Of a stretch of 14,234 nt of DNA, positions 1-8,323 are shown piece after piece. Each line of letters starts with the position of its first letter. Position 1 is the first letter of the stretch. The translations under genes were made by a program, and so were the position numbers. The DNA is taken from the NCBI GenBank assembly GCA_021202325.1, contig JAJQDF010000275.1, forward strand, positions 1-14,234. Reading direction: 5' to 3'. Source of the stretch: Clostridiales bacterium. Its GTDB lineage: Bacteria > Bacillota > Clostridia > Lachnospirales > Anaerotignaceae. The notes beneath the pieces are model-generated. The model did not search any database. It was not told the origin of the DNA and saw only the letters and a program-made list of their open reading frames with translations.

Positions 1-148
1 TATGAGCTGCAGTCTTATCTTCAAAGCTTTCTATAAAATCCTCATATAATACTGTAACATTATTTGTCCTTTTAGCGGCGTTTCCGATATAAAGTCCAGC
101 CGCTATAATTATTGCAGTTATTCCCAAAACAGTTAAGTTTCTTCTCAT
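1..148 (-). CDS. N-terminal fragment of a membrane-anchored or exported protein, function unknown
   Basis: Partial gene: 49 codons are visible before the window edge cuts it. The start ATG at 148 is preceded by a strong AGGAGGT Shine-Dalgarno site about 8 bases upstream, which makes the start convincing. The product begins MRRN, followed by a hydrophobic stretch of about 18 residues (roughly residues 5-24, LTVLGITAIIIAAGLYIG). It then becomes polar and acidic (residues 26-49). This is the layout of an uncleaved signal anchor or a signal peptide with positive-inside charge, so the rest of the protein is probably outside the membrane. There is no lipobox cysteine. It lies downstream of the terminator of the neighbouring gene and has its own -10 element, so it is likely a separate transcription unit. 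The family cannot be named from this fragment. Confidence 0.75.
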   Translation of the reverse strand, partial: MRRNLTVLGITAIIIAAGLYIGNAAKRTNNVTVLYEDFIESFEDKTAAH

Positions 149-168
149 ATCCTTGCACCTCCTGCGTT

Positions 169-189
169 AACTATTATAAATTAATAGTT
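169..189 (-). promoter_or_regulatory. Candidate -10 element inside an inverted repeat, upstream of the membrane-anchored gene
   Basis: On the minus strand a perfect TATAAT (178 to 173) lies about 25 bases upstream of the start codon at 148. It sits within an 8-base perfect inverted repeat, AACTATTA / TAATAGTT (arms 182-189 and 169-176), with a 5-base spacer. No good -35 hexamer is found at 16-18 bases. The palindrome could be an operator for a dimeric regulator that needs or blocks RNA polymerase, or it could be chance in AT-rich DNA. Confidence 0.4.
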
Positions 190-224
190 TAAAATTTACT
201 GAAAGTTTTTCTTAAAAATATCCT

Positions 225-256
225 AATATAAAGAACCCCGGAAATATCCGAGGTTC
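225..256 (-). terminator. Intrinsic terminator of the 354-residue hypothetical gene
   Basis: Reading the minus strand, GAACCTCGG (256 to 248) pairs with CCGGGGTTC (241 to 233) in a 9-base-pair stem with one G-U pair and a 6-base loop. A T-rich tail (TTTATATT) follows. It begins 5 bases after the stop codon of the upstream gene. The tail is interrupted, so termination may be incomplete. Confidence 0.75.
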
Positions 257-261
257 ATGCT

Positions 262-1326
262 TTACAGCTCCTTTATCCAATAACCGACTCCATCCATATC
301 ACCTATTGTAAGAAAGTCATAAAATCCGTTTGCATTGGCCGATTTCCGCTGATTTTCATTGCCGGGAACTCCTATGTAATATTTCTCATCATTACGTCCG
401 GCTATCAAATGCCTGCCCTTTCTTGCTCCGTTTCGTACAAAAAGCTGACGCAGGCTTTTTATGGCGCCCGGTATAAAATATAGCTCTCTATAGTCCGTCT
501 GTACCCATTCTGTTGCCCCATCTATTGTTAGCTTGGCATTACTTAAAAACAGCATGTCCGCATCCATAGCAGTGGTAATTCTCTTAGATTCCTTATTTTC
601 TTTTTCCTCTGTAGGCAATTCTGCGCTTTTCTCATTACTTTCTGCTCCGCTCTCATTGCCTAAAATCATTGTTTTATCGACAATTCCCATTTCATCCAGC
701 ATATCAAGCTCACGTCTGAATTTTTCGGCTATTTCTCTGAATGTATCATGGGGACTGTAATAGGCAGTAGGTGCCTCTGCAGCTTCTATTGTTTCGTCTG
801 ACTGTTTGAGTTCATTTTCAATTAATTTCTGTTCGGCTTCTTTCTTAACCGGATTTTCCAGCGGTTCAAGATTTTTTTGCGGTTCATCATTAATATTATT
901 ATCAGCCTCAAATTCTCCTAAAATTTTGAGATTTTTCTGCCAATTGAATCTTTGGGATACGAATCCTTCAAGTACAGCTCTATAAGGCCCTTCCGATTCA
1001 TTCCATATGGCCGCAGCAGCTATATTTTCAACGGCCATTCCGCTGCCGAAAACGTCATCAGGATCGACATTACCTTCTAAAACTGCATTACTGCCCTTTG
1101 AATCGTAATTTCCCGCAGGCACTGCCAATGTTTTACCATTATTCTCAAATATAAGATACAGTTTGTGTTCCTTTTTCTTAAGACGGCCTATTCCGCCGAC
1201 ATATGAATATAGCTTTGCCTTTCCGTTTATTATTTCTATGTCACAGCTTCCATTGAGGTTCATACTGATGCCCTCGTTTTTTCCGCTAAGCAATAGAAAG
1301 ATTCTATTGTATTTCCTATTCAGCAT
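262..1326 (-). CDS. Hypothetical protein with conserved-looking ends joined by an acidic linker
   Basis: This 354-residue protein has no function I can name. The start at 1326 is supported by AAGGAGG 8 bases upstream. Residues 1-135 look like a beta-rich domain (INGKAKLYSYVGGIGRL near 34-49; VLEGNVDPDDVFG near 82-94; AVLEGFVSQRF near 117-127). Residues 140-250 are a Glu/Lys/Asn-rich, low-hydrophobicity linker with a short helical insert (about 195-215). Residues 252-354 form a second compact domain that ends with KYYIGVPG (315-322), GFYDFLTI (334-341) and GYWIKEL (348-354). This two-ended layout, with the C-terminal GVPG...GF..F...GYW signature, resembles uncharacterised Lachnospiraceae proteins of the DUF6128 kind; that match is from memory and tentative. 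No signal peptide or membrane helix is seen. It follows the purL terminator and has no convincing promoter of its own, so it may depend on readthrough. Confidence 0.85.
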   Translation of the reverse strand: MLNRKYNRIFLLLSGKNEGISMNLNGSCDIEIINGKAKLYSYVGGIGRLKKKEHKLYLIFENNGKTLAVPAGNYDSKGSNAVLEGNVDPDDVFGSGMAVENIAAAAIWNESEGPYRAVLEGFVSQRFNWQKNLKILGEFEADNNINDEPQKNLEPLENPVKKEAEQKLIENELKQSDETIEAAEAPTAYYSPHDTFREIAEKFRRELDMLDEMGIVDKTMILGNESGAESNEKSAELPTEEKENKESKRITTAMDADMLFLSNAKLTIDGATEWVQTDYRELYFIPGAIKSLRQLFVRNGARKGRHLIAGRNDEKYYIGVPGNENQRKSANANGFYDFLTIGDMDGVGYWIKEL

Positions 1327-1373
1327 ATTTATCCCTCCTTATTGGAATATATGCACCTAAAGAAAATATATAA

Positions 1374-1406
1374 CAGAAAAATACGCCTCCGAAAAAATCA
1401 GAGGCG
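1374..1406 (-). terminator. Intrinsic terminator at the end of the purine operon
   Basis: On the minus strand, CGCCTCTG (1406 to 1399) pairs with CGGAGGCG (1391 to 1384) in an 8-base-pair, GC-rich stem with one G-U pair and a 7-base loop. TATTTTTCTG follows directly. It starts 9 bases after the purL stop codon, so it closes the purE-to-purL transcript. Confidence 0.88.
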
Positions 1407-1415
1407 CACATATGA

Positions 1416-4400
1416 TTATTTATAATATTCTACTGCTGATTTAAACATTCCGATGTCATAGTTTCCGGGAACATTTTTGTAAAGTCCCTCATTCCATCTC
1501 TCAGAATGTCCCATTTTGCCGAATACTCTGCCATCCGGTGAAGTAATTCCTTCAATTGCAAAGGAAGAATTGTTGGGATTGAAGCGGATATTATCAGTGG
1601 GATTTCCGTCCAAATCCACATATTGCGTGGCAATCTGTCCGTTTTCGGCAAGCTTCATTATTGTTTCATCCGAAGCAAGGAAACGTCCCTCGCCATGTGA
1701 AATCGGCACTGTATAAATATCGTCAACATTGGTATTCATAAGCCAAGGCGATTTATTTGAAGCAATCCTGGTTCTAACTATCTTGGACTGATGTCTGCCG
1801 ATAGTATTAAAAGTCAGTGTCGGGCAGTTTTCATCGGTATCGATAATCTTTCCAAAAGGCACAAGTCCAAGCTTTATAAGAGCCTGGAAGCCGTTGCAGA
1901 TACCGCACATGAGGCCGTCTCTGTCCTCAAGAAGCCTTGTAACCTCTTCCTTAACCGCTCCGTTTCTGAAGAATGCGGTAATAAACTTACCGGAACCATC
2001 AGGTTCATCTCCGCCGGAGAAGCCGCCGGGAATAAATATTATCTGAGAATCCCTGACCTTAGCCGCAAACTTGTTGACTGAATCGGCAATTCCTGCCGGT
2101 GTAAGGTTGTTTATTACGAATATCTCAGCCTTTGCTCCAGCCCTTTCTACAGCCCTTACGGAATCATACTCGCAGTTTGTTCCAGGGAATACAGGTATAA
2201 GAACCTTAGGCTGTGCCGTCTTTATAATAGGCGTAGGATAAGAGAAAGCTTTATATTCAAACTTCTTAATATTTTTATTATCGGAAACTATATTGCAGGG
2301 ATATACACTCTCAAGCTTGTTTTCATAGTCTTCACAAATATTATCAAGAAGAATAGTATCGCACTTATAATCTATGACATGGTCTATTGTTGTATAACCC
2401 AATGTTGTTCCGACATTTGTATCGTCGTTTAATTCAAGGACAAATCCGCCGTAGTTATATTCAAAGATGGTATTCTTCGGTATCGTGTTCTCAAATTTGA
2501 ATCCAATCATATTTCCGATGCCCATCTTGAGTATAGCTTCAGCAACACCGCCATAGCCGATAGCATAGGCTGCACAAAGCTTTCCTTCTGATGCAAGACG
2601 GCTGACAATATCATAAACTTGCAACAGAGAATCTGTAACAGGAAGTCCATCTTTATCTGTTTCGGGGCAAACAAGAACAACCTTGTGGCCGGCTTCCTTG
2701 AACTCATTGGAAACAATATATTTCAAGTCGCTTGTAGTAACAGCGAAGGAAATAAGCGTGGGCGGTACATGAATATGCTCAAATGTTCCGCTCATGGAGT
2801 CCTTACCGCCTATAGCGGCAATTCCAAGATCCTTCTGTGCTTTATATGCACCTAAGAGTGCTTCAAAAGGCTTACCCCATTTTTCAGGATCATCGCCAAG
2901 TCTTTCGAAATATTCCTGGAAACTCAAATATACATCCTTGAATCTGGCTCCGCTGGCAATAAGCTTTGAAACAGACTCAACTACTGCCAAATATGCTCCG
3001 TGATAAGGGCTCTTTTCCGAAATATACGGATTGAATCCCCAGCTCATCAATGAGCATGTTGTTGTTTCACCATTAAGAACAGGTATTTTCTGAACCATAG
3101 CCTGTACCGGTGTCATCTGATATTTTCCGCCGAAGGGCATAAGTACTCCGCCGGCACCAATGGTTGAATCAAATCTCTCGGAAAGTCCTTTTTTAGAGCA
3201 TACATTGAGGTCCGCTGCCATATTTTTATATAACTCAGGGAATGTACCTTCCGTATTCTTTTTCCAATCCTGCAAAGGTGTATTCTTGACAGTTGTGTGC
3301 TTTTCAGCACCATTGGTATCAAGGAACTCTCTGGATATATCAACTATGTTTTTGCCGTTCCATTTTATAATAAGACGAGGATTATCCTTTACTTCTGCAA
3401 CAATGGAAGCTTCAAGGTTCTCGCTTTCGGCAAGTGCAAGGAATTTATCTACATCTTCCTTTGCTACAACTACAGCCATTCTTTCCTGTGATTCGCTTAT
3501 TGCAAGCTCAGTACCGTCAAGGCCGTCATATTTTTTAAGAACAGCATTAAGGTTAATTTCAAGGCCATCGGCAAGCTCTCCGATAGCAACGGAAACTCCG
3601 CCTGCGCCAAAGTCGTTGCAGCGTTTGATAAGCTTAGCGGCATCAGGGTTTCTGAAAAGTCTCTGGAGCTTTCTTTCCTCCGGAGCATTACCCTTTTGTA
3701 CCTCAGCTCCGCATGTTTCAAGGGACTTAACGTCATGGGCTTTTGATGAGCCTGTGGCTCCGCCGCAGCCGTCACGGCCGGTTCTGTCGCCAAGAAGTAT
3801 AACTATATCTGTGTCTACAGGTCTTTCTCTGCGGACATTCTCAATTGGTGCGGCGGCAATTACTGCGCCGACCTCCATTCTTTTGGCAATATATCCGGGA
3901 TGGTATAACTCGTCAACTATACCTGTAGCAAGACCAATCTGGTTTCCGTATGAGGAATATCCTGCCGCAGCAGTGGTAACTATTTTACGCTGAGGAAGCT
4001 TTCCTTCTATTGTTTCATTAATAGGTTTAAGGGGATCTCCGGCGCCTGTAAGTCTCATTGCTCCATATACATATGAACGTCCCGAAAGAGGATCTCTTAT
4101 TGCTCCGCCTATACATGTTGCAGCGCCGCCGAAGGGCTCGATTTCGGTAGGATGGTTATGCGTCTCATTCTTGAACATAAGAAGCCATTTTTCCTTCTGT
4201 CCGTTTACCTCAACATCCATTTTTATGGAGCAGGCATTGATTTCCTCGGATTTATCAAGCTTATCCAGCTTGCCGGCTTTGCTCAATACCTTTACAGCAA
4301 GTGTTCCTATATTCATAAGGCAAACAGGCTTTGTAATTCCAAGAGCTTCTCTGTCAGCCATATATTCGTCATAAGCGGCTTTTACAAGCTCATCCTCAAA

Positions 4401-5105
4401 TTCTACACTGTCAATTGTTGTGAGGAATGTCGTATGTCTGCAGTGGTCTGACCAATATGTGTCTATAACCTTTATTTCCGTTATTGTGGGATTTCTCTTT
4501 TCGCCTTTAAAATAATTCTGAACAAAAGCTATATCGTCATAATCCATAGCAAGACCGTTGTCAGCAATAAATTTATTTAAACCTTCAGCATTCAGCTCAT
4601 TAAAGCCTTCAAGTACGGCCACATCTGTGGGAATATCATAATTAACCTTGAGTGTTTCTGGCTTTTCAAGTGCAGCTTCTCTAGCTTCAACGGGATTTAT
4701 AACATATTTCTTTATTTTATCAATGTCAGACTCCGAAAGATTGCCGTAAAGAGCATATATTTTCATTGTCTTTACAAGGGGCTTCTCCTTCTGAGAAATT
4801 ATCTGTATACACTGAGCCGCTGAGTCTGCTCTCTGGTCAAACTGCCCCGGAAGATATTCCACAGCAAATACGCATGCATTTCCAAAGTCAGTCTCATCAT
4901 AAATAATATCAAGCTGAGGCTCTGAAAATACAGTCTTTTTGCAATATTCAAAGAGGTAGCTGTCAATGTTTTCGGCATCATAACAGTTTACGATTCTGAC
5001 ATCATCTATATTTTCAACGCCGAGAAAATCCTTAATATCGCTCAAAAGCGATTTTGCTTCATTGGCAAGCTCTTTTTTCTTTTCTACATATATTCTATAA
5101 ACCAT
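1416..5105 (-). CDS. purL: Phosphoribosylformylglycinamidine synthase, single-chain clade II
   Basis: Converts FGAR, glutamine and ATP to FGAM, step four of purine synthesis, in the cytosol. The 1229-residue chain joins the PurS-like, synthase and glutaminase parts that Bacillus encodes as PurS, PurL and PurQ. Visible in order: an N-terminal PurS-like region (MVYRIYVEKKKELANEA), YWSDHCRHTTF near 217-227, the ATP-site motif HNHPTEIEPFGG near 316, NDFGAGG and GGKDSMSG in the second half, then a class I amidotransferase domain with PVFPGTNCEYDS. Its triad is Cys1070 (GICNGFQ), His1200 and Glu1202 (GHSER). The length matches the clostridial/Bacteroides clade II type. The frame stays open upstream to a TTG at 5168, but that extension lies inside purD and lacks family similarity. 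The ATG at 5105 has TGAGG 5 bases upstream, overlapping the purD stop, and begins exactly where the family does. Last gene of the operon. Confidence 0.96.
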   Translation of the reverse strand: MVYRIYVEKKKELANEAKSLLSDIKDFLGVENIDDVRIVNCYDAENIDSYLFEYCKKTVFSEPQLDIIYDETDFGNACVFAVEYLPGQFDQRADSAAQCIQIISQKEKPLVKTMKIYALYGNLSESDIDKIKKYVINPVEAREAALEKPETLKVNYDIPTDVAVLEGFNELNAEGLNKFIADNGLAMDYDDIAFVQNYFKGEKRNPTITEIKVIDTYWSDHCRHTTFLTTIDSVEFEDELVKAAYDEYMADREALGITKPVCLMNIGTLAVKVLSKAGKLDKLDKSEEINACSIKMDVEVNGQKEKWLLMFKNETHNHPTEIEPFGGAATCIGGAIRDPLSGRSYVYGAMRLTGAGDPLKPINETIEGKLPQRKIVTTAAAGYSSYGNQIGLATGIVDELYHPGYIAKRMEVGAVIAAAPIENVRRERPVDTDIVILLGDRTGRDGCGGATGSSKAHDVKSLETCGAEVQKGNAPEERKLQRLFRNPDAAKLIKRCNDFGAGGVSVAIGELADGLEINLNAVLKKYDGLDGTELAISESQERMAVVVAKEDVDKFLALAESENLEASIVAEVKDNPRLIIKWNGKNIVDISREFLDTNGAEKHTTVKNTPLQDWKKNTEGTFPELYKNMAADLNVCSKKGLSERFDSTIGAGGVLMPFGGKYQMTPVQAMVQKIPVLNGETTTCSLMSWGFNPYISEKSPYHGAYLAVVESVSKLIASGARFKDVYLSFQEYFERLGDDPEKWGKPFEALLGAYKAQKDLGIAAIGGKDSMSGTFEHIHVPPTLISFAVTTSDLKYIVSNEFKEAGHKVVLVCPETDKDGLPVTDSLLQVYDIVSRLASEGKLCAAYAIGYGGVAEAILKMGIGNMIGFKFENTIPKNTIFEYNYGGFVLELNDDTNVGTTLGYTTIDHVIDYKCDTILLDNICEDYENKLESVYPCNIVSDNKNIKKFEYKAFSYPTPIIKTAQPKVLIPVFPGTNCEYDSVRAVERAGAKAEIFVINNLTPAGIADSVNKFAAKVRDSQIIFIPGGFSGGDEPDGSGKFITAFFRNGAVKEEVTRLLEDRDGLMCGICNGFQALIKLGLVPFGKIIDTDENCPTLTFNTIGRHQSKIVRTRIASNKSPWLMNTNVDDIYTVPISHGEGRFLASDETIMKLAENGQIATQYVDLDGNPTDNIRFNPNNSSFAIEGITSPDGRVFGKMGHSERWNEGLYKNVPGNYDIGMFKSAVEYYK

Positions 5106-5116
5106 GCCGGCCTCAC
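5106..5116 (-). promoter_or_regulatory. Ribosome binding site that fixes the purL start
   Basis: Minus-strand GTGAGG (5116 to 5111) overlaps the TGA stop of purD (5115 to 5113). It sits 5 bases from the ATG at 5105, suggesting stop-start translational coupling of purD and purL. Confidence 0.6.
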
Positions 5117-6375
5117 TTTCCCATAAGAGCGCGTTTTCCAATGTCTTTTCTGCAGTATCCGTTGTCAAATTTGACCTTGGCTGTCAGTGCATAGGCCTTA
5201 TCTATAGCCTCTTTAAGTGTAGGCGCTGTGGCAGTTACACCAAGGACACGGCCTCCTGCAGAAAGAAGTTTATCTCCGTCCTTTTTAGCACCGGCTACGT
5301 AAATAACGCCGTCGTCTGTTTCGGGGAGTACAATTTCAAATCCGCTTTCATATTTTACGGGATAGCCCTTAGAAGCCAGGATTACACAGCAGGCATTCTC
5401 ATCGCTGAATTTAACCTCAGTGTCGGCAAGTGTTCCGTTTGTAACAGCCTGCATAACTGTAAGAAGGTCGCTTTCAAGAAGAGGAAGCACTACCTGTGTT
5501 TCAGGATCGCCGAAACGGCAGTTATATTCTATAACCTTAGGACCATCCGATGTTATCATAAGACCGAAATAGAGACAGCCTTTAAAAGTTCTTCCCTCTT
5601 CATTCATGGCCTTTATAGTCGGAAGGAAAATCTTTTCCATACATTCGTCAGCAACTTCCTTTGTATAGTAAGGATTGGGTGCTACTGTACCCATACCGCC
5701 GGTGTTAAGTCCTTCATCGTTGTCAAGGGCTCTCTTATGGTCCATGGAGGAAATCATAGGAACAACTACATTTCCGTCTGTAAATGAAAGTACGGAAATC
5801 TCAGGGCCAGTAAGGAATTCCTCTATAACAATCCTTGTTCCGCTATCGCCGAAAATTTTATCCTCCATCATAGAGAAAACAGCCTTAACAGCCTCTTCCT
5901 TGTTTTCGGCTATAATTACGCCCTTACCAAGCGCAAGTCCGTCAGCCTTAACAACCGTAGGATATTTGCAGGTTTCAAGATATTCAAGTGAATCGGTAAC
6001 ATTGTCAAAAACCTCATACGCCGCTGTGGGTATGCCATATTTCTTCATAAGGTTTTTTGAAAATATTTTGCTTCCCTCTATTATGGCAGCATTGGCTCTG
6101 GGACCAAAGCAAGGGATTCCTGCAGCTTCAAGACTGTCAACCGCACCAAGCACAAGGGGATCATCCGGTGCAACAACAGCATAGTCTATTGTATTTTCTT
6201 TAGCGAATTTAGTAATTCCCTCGATATCCTTTGCGCCTATATTAACACACTCAGCATCAACGGCAATTCCGCCGTTGCCGGGAAGAGCATAAATTTTCTC
6301 AACTGTCTTATTTTCCTTTAACTTTTTGATTATGGCGTGCTCACGTCCGCCGCCGCCAACAACCATTATTTTCAT
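5113..6375 (-). CDS. purD: Phosphoribosylamine-glycine ligase (GAR synthetase)
   Basis: Joins phosphoribosylamine and glycine with ATP to make GAR, step two of the pathway. The 420-residue length is normal for PurD. The N-terminal domain opens with VVGGGGREHAI (residues 5-15). The ATP-grasp domain shows GPRANAAIIEGSKIFSK, PTVVKADGLALGKGVIIA and the metal/ATP-binding YNCRFGDPETQVVLP. The C-terminal domain ends in KDIGKRALMGK. The start at 6375 has GGAGG 8 bases upstream; an in-frame ATG at 6366 would be too far from it and would cut into the first strand. It lies 19 bases after the transformylase gene and 7 bases before purL, in the same transcript. Phosphoribosylamine is unstable, so co-expression with PurF fits direct hand-over, though this is inference. 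Confidence 0.97.
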   Translation of the reverse strand: MKIMVVGGGGREHAIIKKLKENKTVEKIYALPGNGGIAVDAECVNIGAKDIEGITKFAKENTIDYAVVAPDDPLVLGAVDSLEAAGIPCFGPRANAAIIEGSKIFSKNLMKKYGIPTAAYEVFDNVTDSLEYLETCKYPTVVKADGLALGKGVIIAENKEEAVKAVFSMMEDKIFGDSGTRIVIEEFLTGPEISVLSFTDGNVVVPMISSMDHKRALDNDEGLNTGGMGTVAPNPYYTKEVADECMEKIFLPTIKAMNEEGRTFKGCLYFGLMITSDGPKVIEYNCRFGDPETQVVLPLLESDLLTVMQAVTNGTLADTEVKFSDENACCVILASKGYPVKYESGFEIVLPETDDGVIYVAGAKKDGDKLLSAGGRVLGVTATAPTLKEAIDKAYALTAKVKFDNGYCRKDIGKRALMGK

Positions 6376-6394
6376 ATGTCAGCCCTCCGTATTA

Positions 6395-7576
6395 TTAGTG
6401 ATGGAACAGTCTCATACCTGTAAACGCCATAGCAATGCCGTATTTGTCGCAGCAGTCGATAACTATATCATCTCTTACCGAACCGCCGGGCTCAGCAATA
6501 TAGTCTACGCCGCTCTTTCTGGCTCTTTCGATATTGTCATCAAAGGGGAAGAAAGCATCGCTTGCAAGTGTAACTCCTCTGATGGTTGAAAGATAAGCCT
6601 TTTTCTCTTCCTTTGTAAAAGCTTCGGGTTTTGTTTCAAAATATTTGTCCCAGTTTTCAAGAAGCTGTTCGCTGTCCTCATCTGAAATGTACTGGTCTAT
6701 TACATTGTCTCTGTCAGGTCTGCCGATTGTCGATTTAAAAGGCAGATTAAGAACCTTATCGCTCTGTCTTAAATGCCAAATATCGGCCTTATTTCCAGCA
6801 AGACGAGTACAATGGATTCTGGACTGCTGTCCTGCGCCTACGCCTATTGCCTGTCCGTCCGAGGCAAAGCATACGGAATTTGATTGTGTATATTTGAGAG
6901 TGATGAGCGCTATAATAAGGTCACGCTTAGCGCTTTCTGAAAGCTCCTTATTTTTTGTAACTATATTGTTTAAAAGCTCTGCATCAATTTTGAAATTGTT
7001 TCTCTTCTGCTCAAATGTAATGCCGAAAACCTGCTTTGTTTCAATTTTATCAGGAACATAGTCGGGATCAATCTTGATTATATTGTACGAGCCTTTTCTC
7101 TTTCCTTTAAGTATTTCGAGGGCTGCATCTGTATATCCCGGTGCAATAATACCGTCAGAAACCTCTCTTTTTATTATCATGGCTGTTGTTTTGTCGCAGA
7201 CATCGCTTAAAGCTATGAAATCACCAAATGACGACATTCTGTCTGTTCCTCTGGCTCTTGCATAAGCGCAGGCCAAAGGCGAATCATCCAAACCTTCGAT
7301 ATCGTCAACAAAGCAGGCCTTTTTAAGCTTTTCGCTGAGCTTGTTGCCTACAGCCGCTGATGTGGGGCTAACATGCTTGAATGAAGCAGCTGCACACATT
7401 CCAAGAGCATCCTTAATTTCCTTTACAAGCTGCCAGCTGTTGAATGCATCAAGGAAATTTATATATCCCGGTCTTCCGTTAAGTATTTCAATAGGAAGGT
7501 CAGAGCCGTCAGCCATATATATTTTTGAAGGCTTCTGATTAGGATTACAGCCGTATTTGAGTTCAAATTCTTTCAT
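6395..7576 (-). CDS. purH: Stand-alone AICAR transformylase (PurH C-terminal domain only)
   Basis: Formylates AICAR (ZMP) to FAICAR with 10-formyl-tetrahydrofolate, the ninth step. Bacterial PurH is usually about 510-530 residues with an N-terminal IMP cyclohydrolase domain. This protein is 393 residues and starts directly in the transformylase domain (KYGCNPNQ at 7-14). The catalytic Lys-His pair is Lys67-His68 in SFKHVSP; the human ATIC pair is Lys266-His267, so the whole cyclohydrolase half of about 199 residues is missing. Other blocks are YARARGTDRMSSFGDF, VSDGIIAPGY, KYTQSNSVC, GAGQQSRIHCTRLAG, SDAFFPF and the C-terminal RLFHH. These match the eukaryotic ATIC branch, as recalled, more closely than Bacillus or E. 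coli PurH. The start at 7576 has only a weak AGAG site. The missing activity is supplied by the adjacent PurO-like gene 24 bases upstream. Its substrate is the ligand family of the operon's riboswitch. Confidence 0.95.
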   Translation of the reverse strand: MKEFELKYGCNPNQKPSKIYMADGSDLPIEILNGRPGYINFLDAFNSWQLVKEIKDALGMCAAASFKHVSPTSAAVGNKLSEKLKKACFVDDIEGLDDSPLACAYARARGTDRMSSFGDFIALSDVCDKTTAMIIKREVSDGIIAPGYTDAALEILKGKRKGSYNIIKIDPDYVPDKIETKQVFGITFEQKRNNFKIDAELLNNIVTKNKELSESAKRDLIIALITLKYTQSNSVCFASDGQAIGVGAGQQSRIHCTRLAGNKADIWHLRQSDKVLNLPFKSTIGRPDRDNVIDQYISDEDSEQLLENWDKYFETKPEAFTKEEKKAYLSTIRGVTLASDAFFPFDDNIERARKSGVDYIAEPGGSVRDDIVIDCCDKYGIAMAFTGMRLFHH

Positions 7577-7600
7577 AATCGTTACTCTTTTTTGGTCGGA

Positions 7601-8323
7601 TTACATAAGGTTCTTGTTATACATTTTGCTCTGTACGCTTCCGTTTTTCAGGTCAATATATCTTACATACAGCGAGATTTTATTGTCATCATTCAGATTG
7701 TTCCAAATTTTCTCGGCAAATTCATCCATATCGTTGGGAATAGCAACTCTTTCAGGCTCGCCCTGGAATGTGGGAATAGGATTGCCGTTATGCTCATATG
7801 TATGGATAAAGTGGCCAAGACCATTCATTGATTTATAATCAAATGTGTATCTGGCGCACTCTGTGCCTTCTGCATCCATGGATTTCAATATGCTCATGGA
7901 ATAAGTAAAATCGTTTGCACCAAATGTTATCATGCCGCTGATTCTCGGTGTAAAATTAGGAGAATCGGGCTCAAACTGACGTGTTTCAAGAGCATCCTTA
8001 AATGACTTGCCTATCCTTACAAAATCATAAATAGTGTCTGTCTGGTCGCCGTTTGTAACAATAAGCTTATTGTCTATTACTCTTATGGGTGAATATATAA
8101 TAAGGCTAGGATCCTCTACCTTTGACTCATCGAAAGGATAGATTGTAATATTTTCGCCCTCTTTTTTGAACACACGGTTGCGGCTGTTTTCGCTTCTGCC
8201 CATTATGAAATAAGCAACCGCCGCCTTTTCTCCATCGGCTGTTTTGCCAATGACAATGCCTCTGCCTACGTATTCATTGTCCTTTATAAGTTCTCCCATG
8301 TCATTGATTTTATAAATGTCCAT
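7601..8323 (-). CDS. purO: PurO-type IMP cyclohydrolase
   Basis: Predicted to close FAICAR to IMP, the final step. The 240-residue protein belongs to the PurO family first described in methanogens (Methanothermobacter, about 200 residues), which is unrelated to the PurH cyclohydrolase domain. Family-like blocks are YVGRGIVIGK (18-27), FIMGRSENSRNR (39-50), RVIDNKLIVTNGDQTDTI (81-98), NFTPRISG (123-130) and TYEHNGNPIPTFQGEP (175-190). The match is from memory of the archaeal sequence. The frame is open upstream to a TTG at 8344, but the ATG at 8323 has AAGGAG 6 bases before it and is chosen. Compared with the archaeal protein it has a longer C-terminal part with an acidic helix (198-212). It sits directly before the transformylase, which lacks this activity, and the pairing strongly supports the call. 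Confidence 0.9.
   Translation of the reverse strand: MDIYKINDMGELIKDNEYVGRGIVIGKTADGEKAAVAYFIMGRSENSRNRVFKKEGENITIYPFDESKVEDPSLIIYSPIRVIDNKLIVTNGDQTDTIYDFVRIGKSFKDALETRQFEPDSPNFTPRISGMITFGANDFTYSMSILKSMDAEGTECARYTFDYKSMNGLGHFIHTYEHNGNPIPTFQGEPERVAIPNDMDEFAEKIWNNLNDDNKISLYVRYIDLKNGSVQSKMYNKNLM

Noticed and set aside
1327..1383. A promoter for the 354-residue hypothetical gene (TATATT-like -10)
   Set aside because: The best -10 would place the transcript start in the ribosome binding site, and the -35 match is poor.
3160..3993. A 277-codon open frame on the plus strand opposite purL
   Set aside because: It lies wholly antisense to conserved PurL motifs and its translation shows no family-like features. 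It is explained by codon composition of the opposite strand.
5106..5168. An upstream TTG start for purL adding 21 residues
   Set aside because: The extension reads the end of purD in another frame and has no family similarity. ATG 5105 has a ribosome binding site and matches the family N-terminus.
5104..5787. A 227-codon plus-strand frame opposite purD and the purL start
   Set aside because: Antisense to a conserved ATP-grasp gene; Cys/Tyr/Phe-rich translation without domain features.
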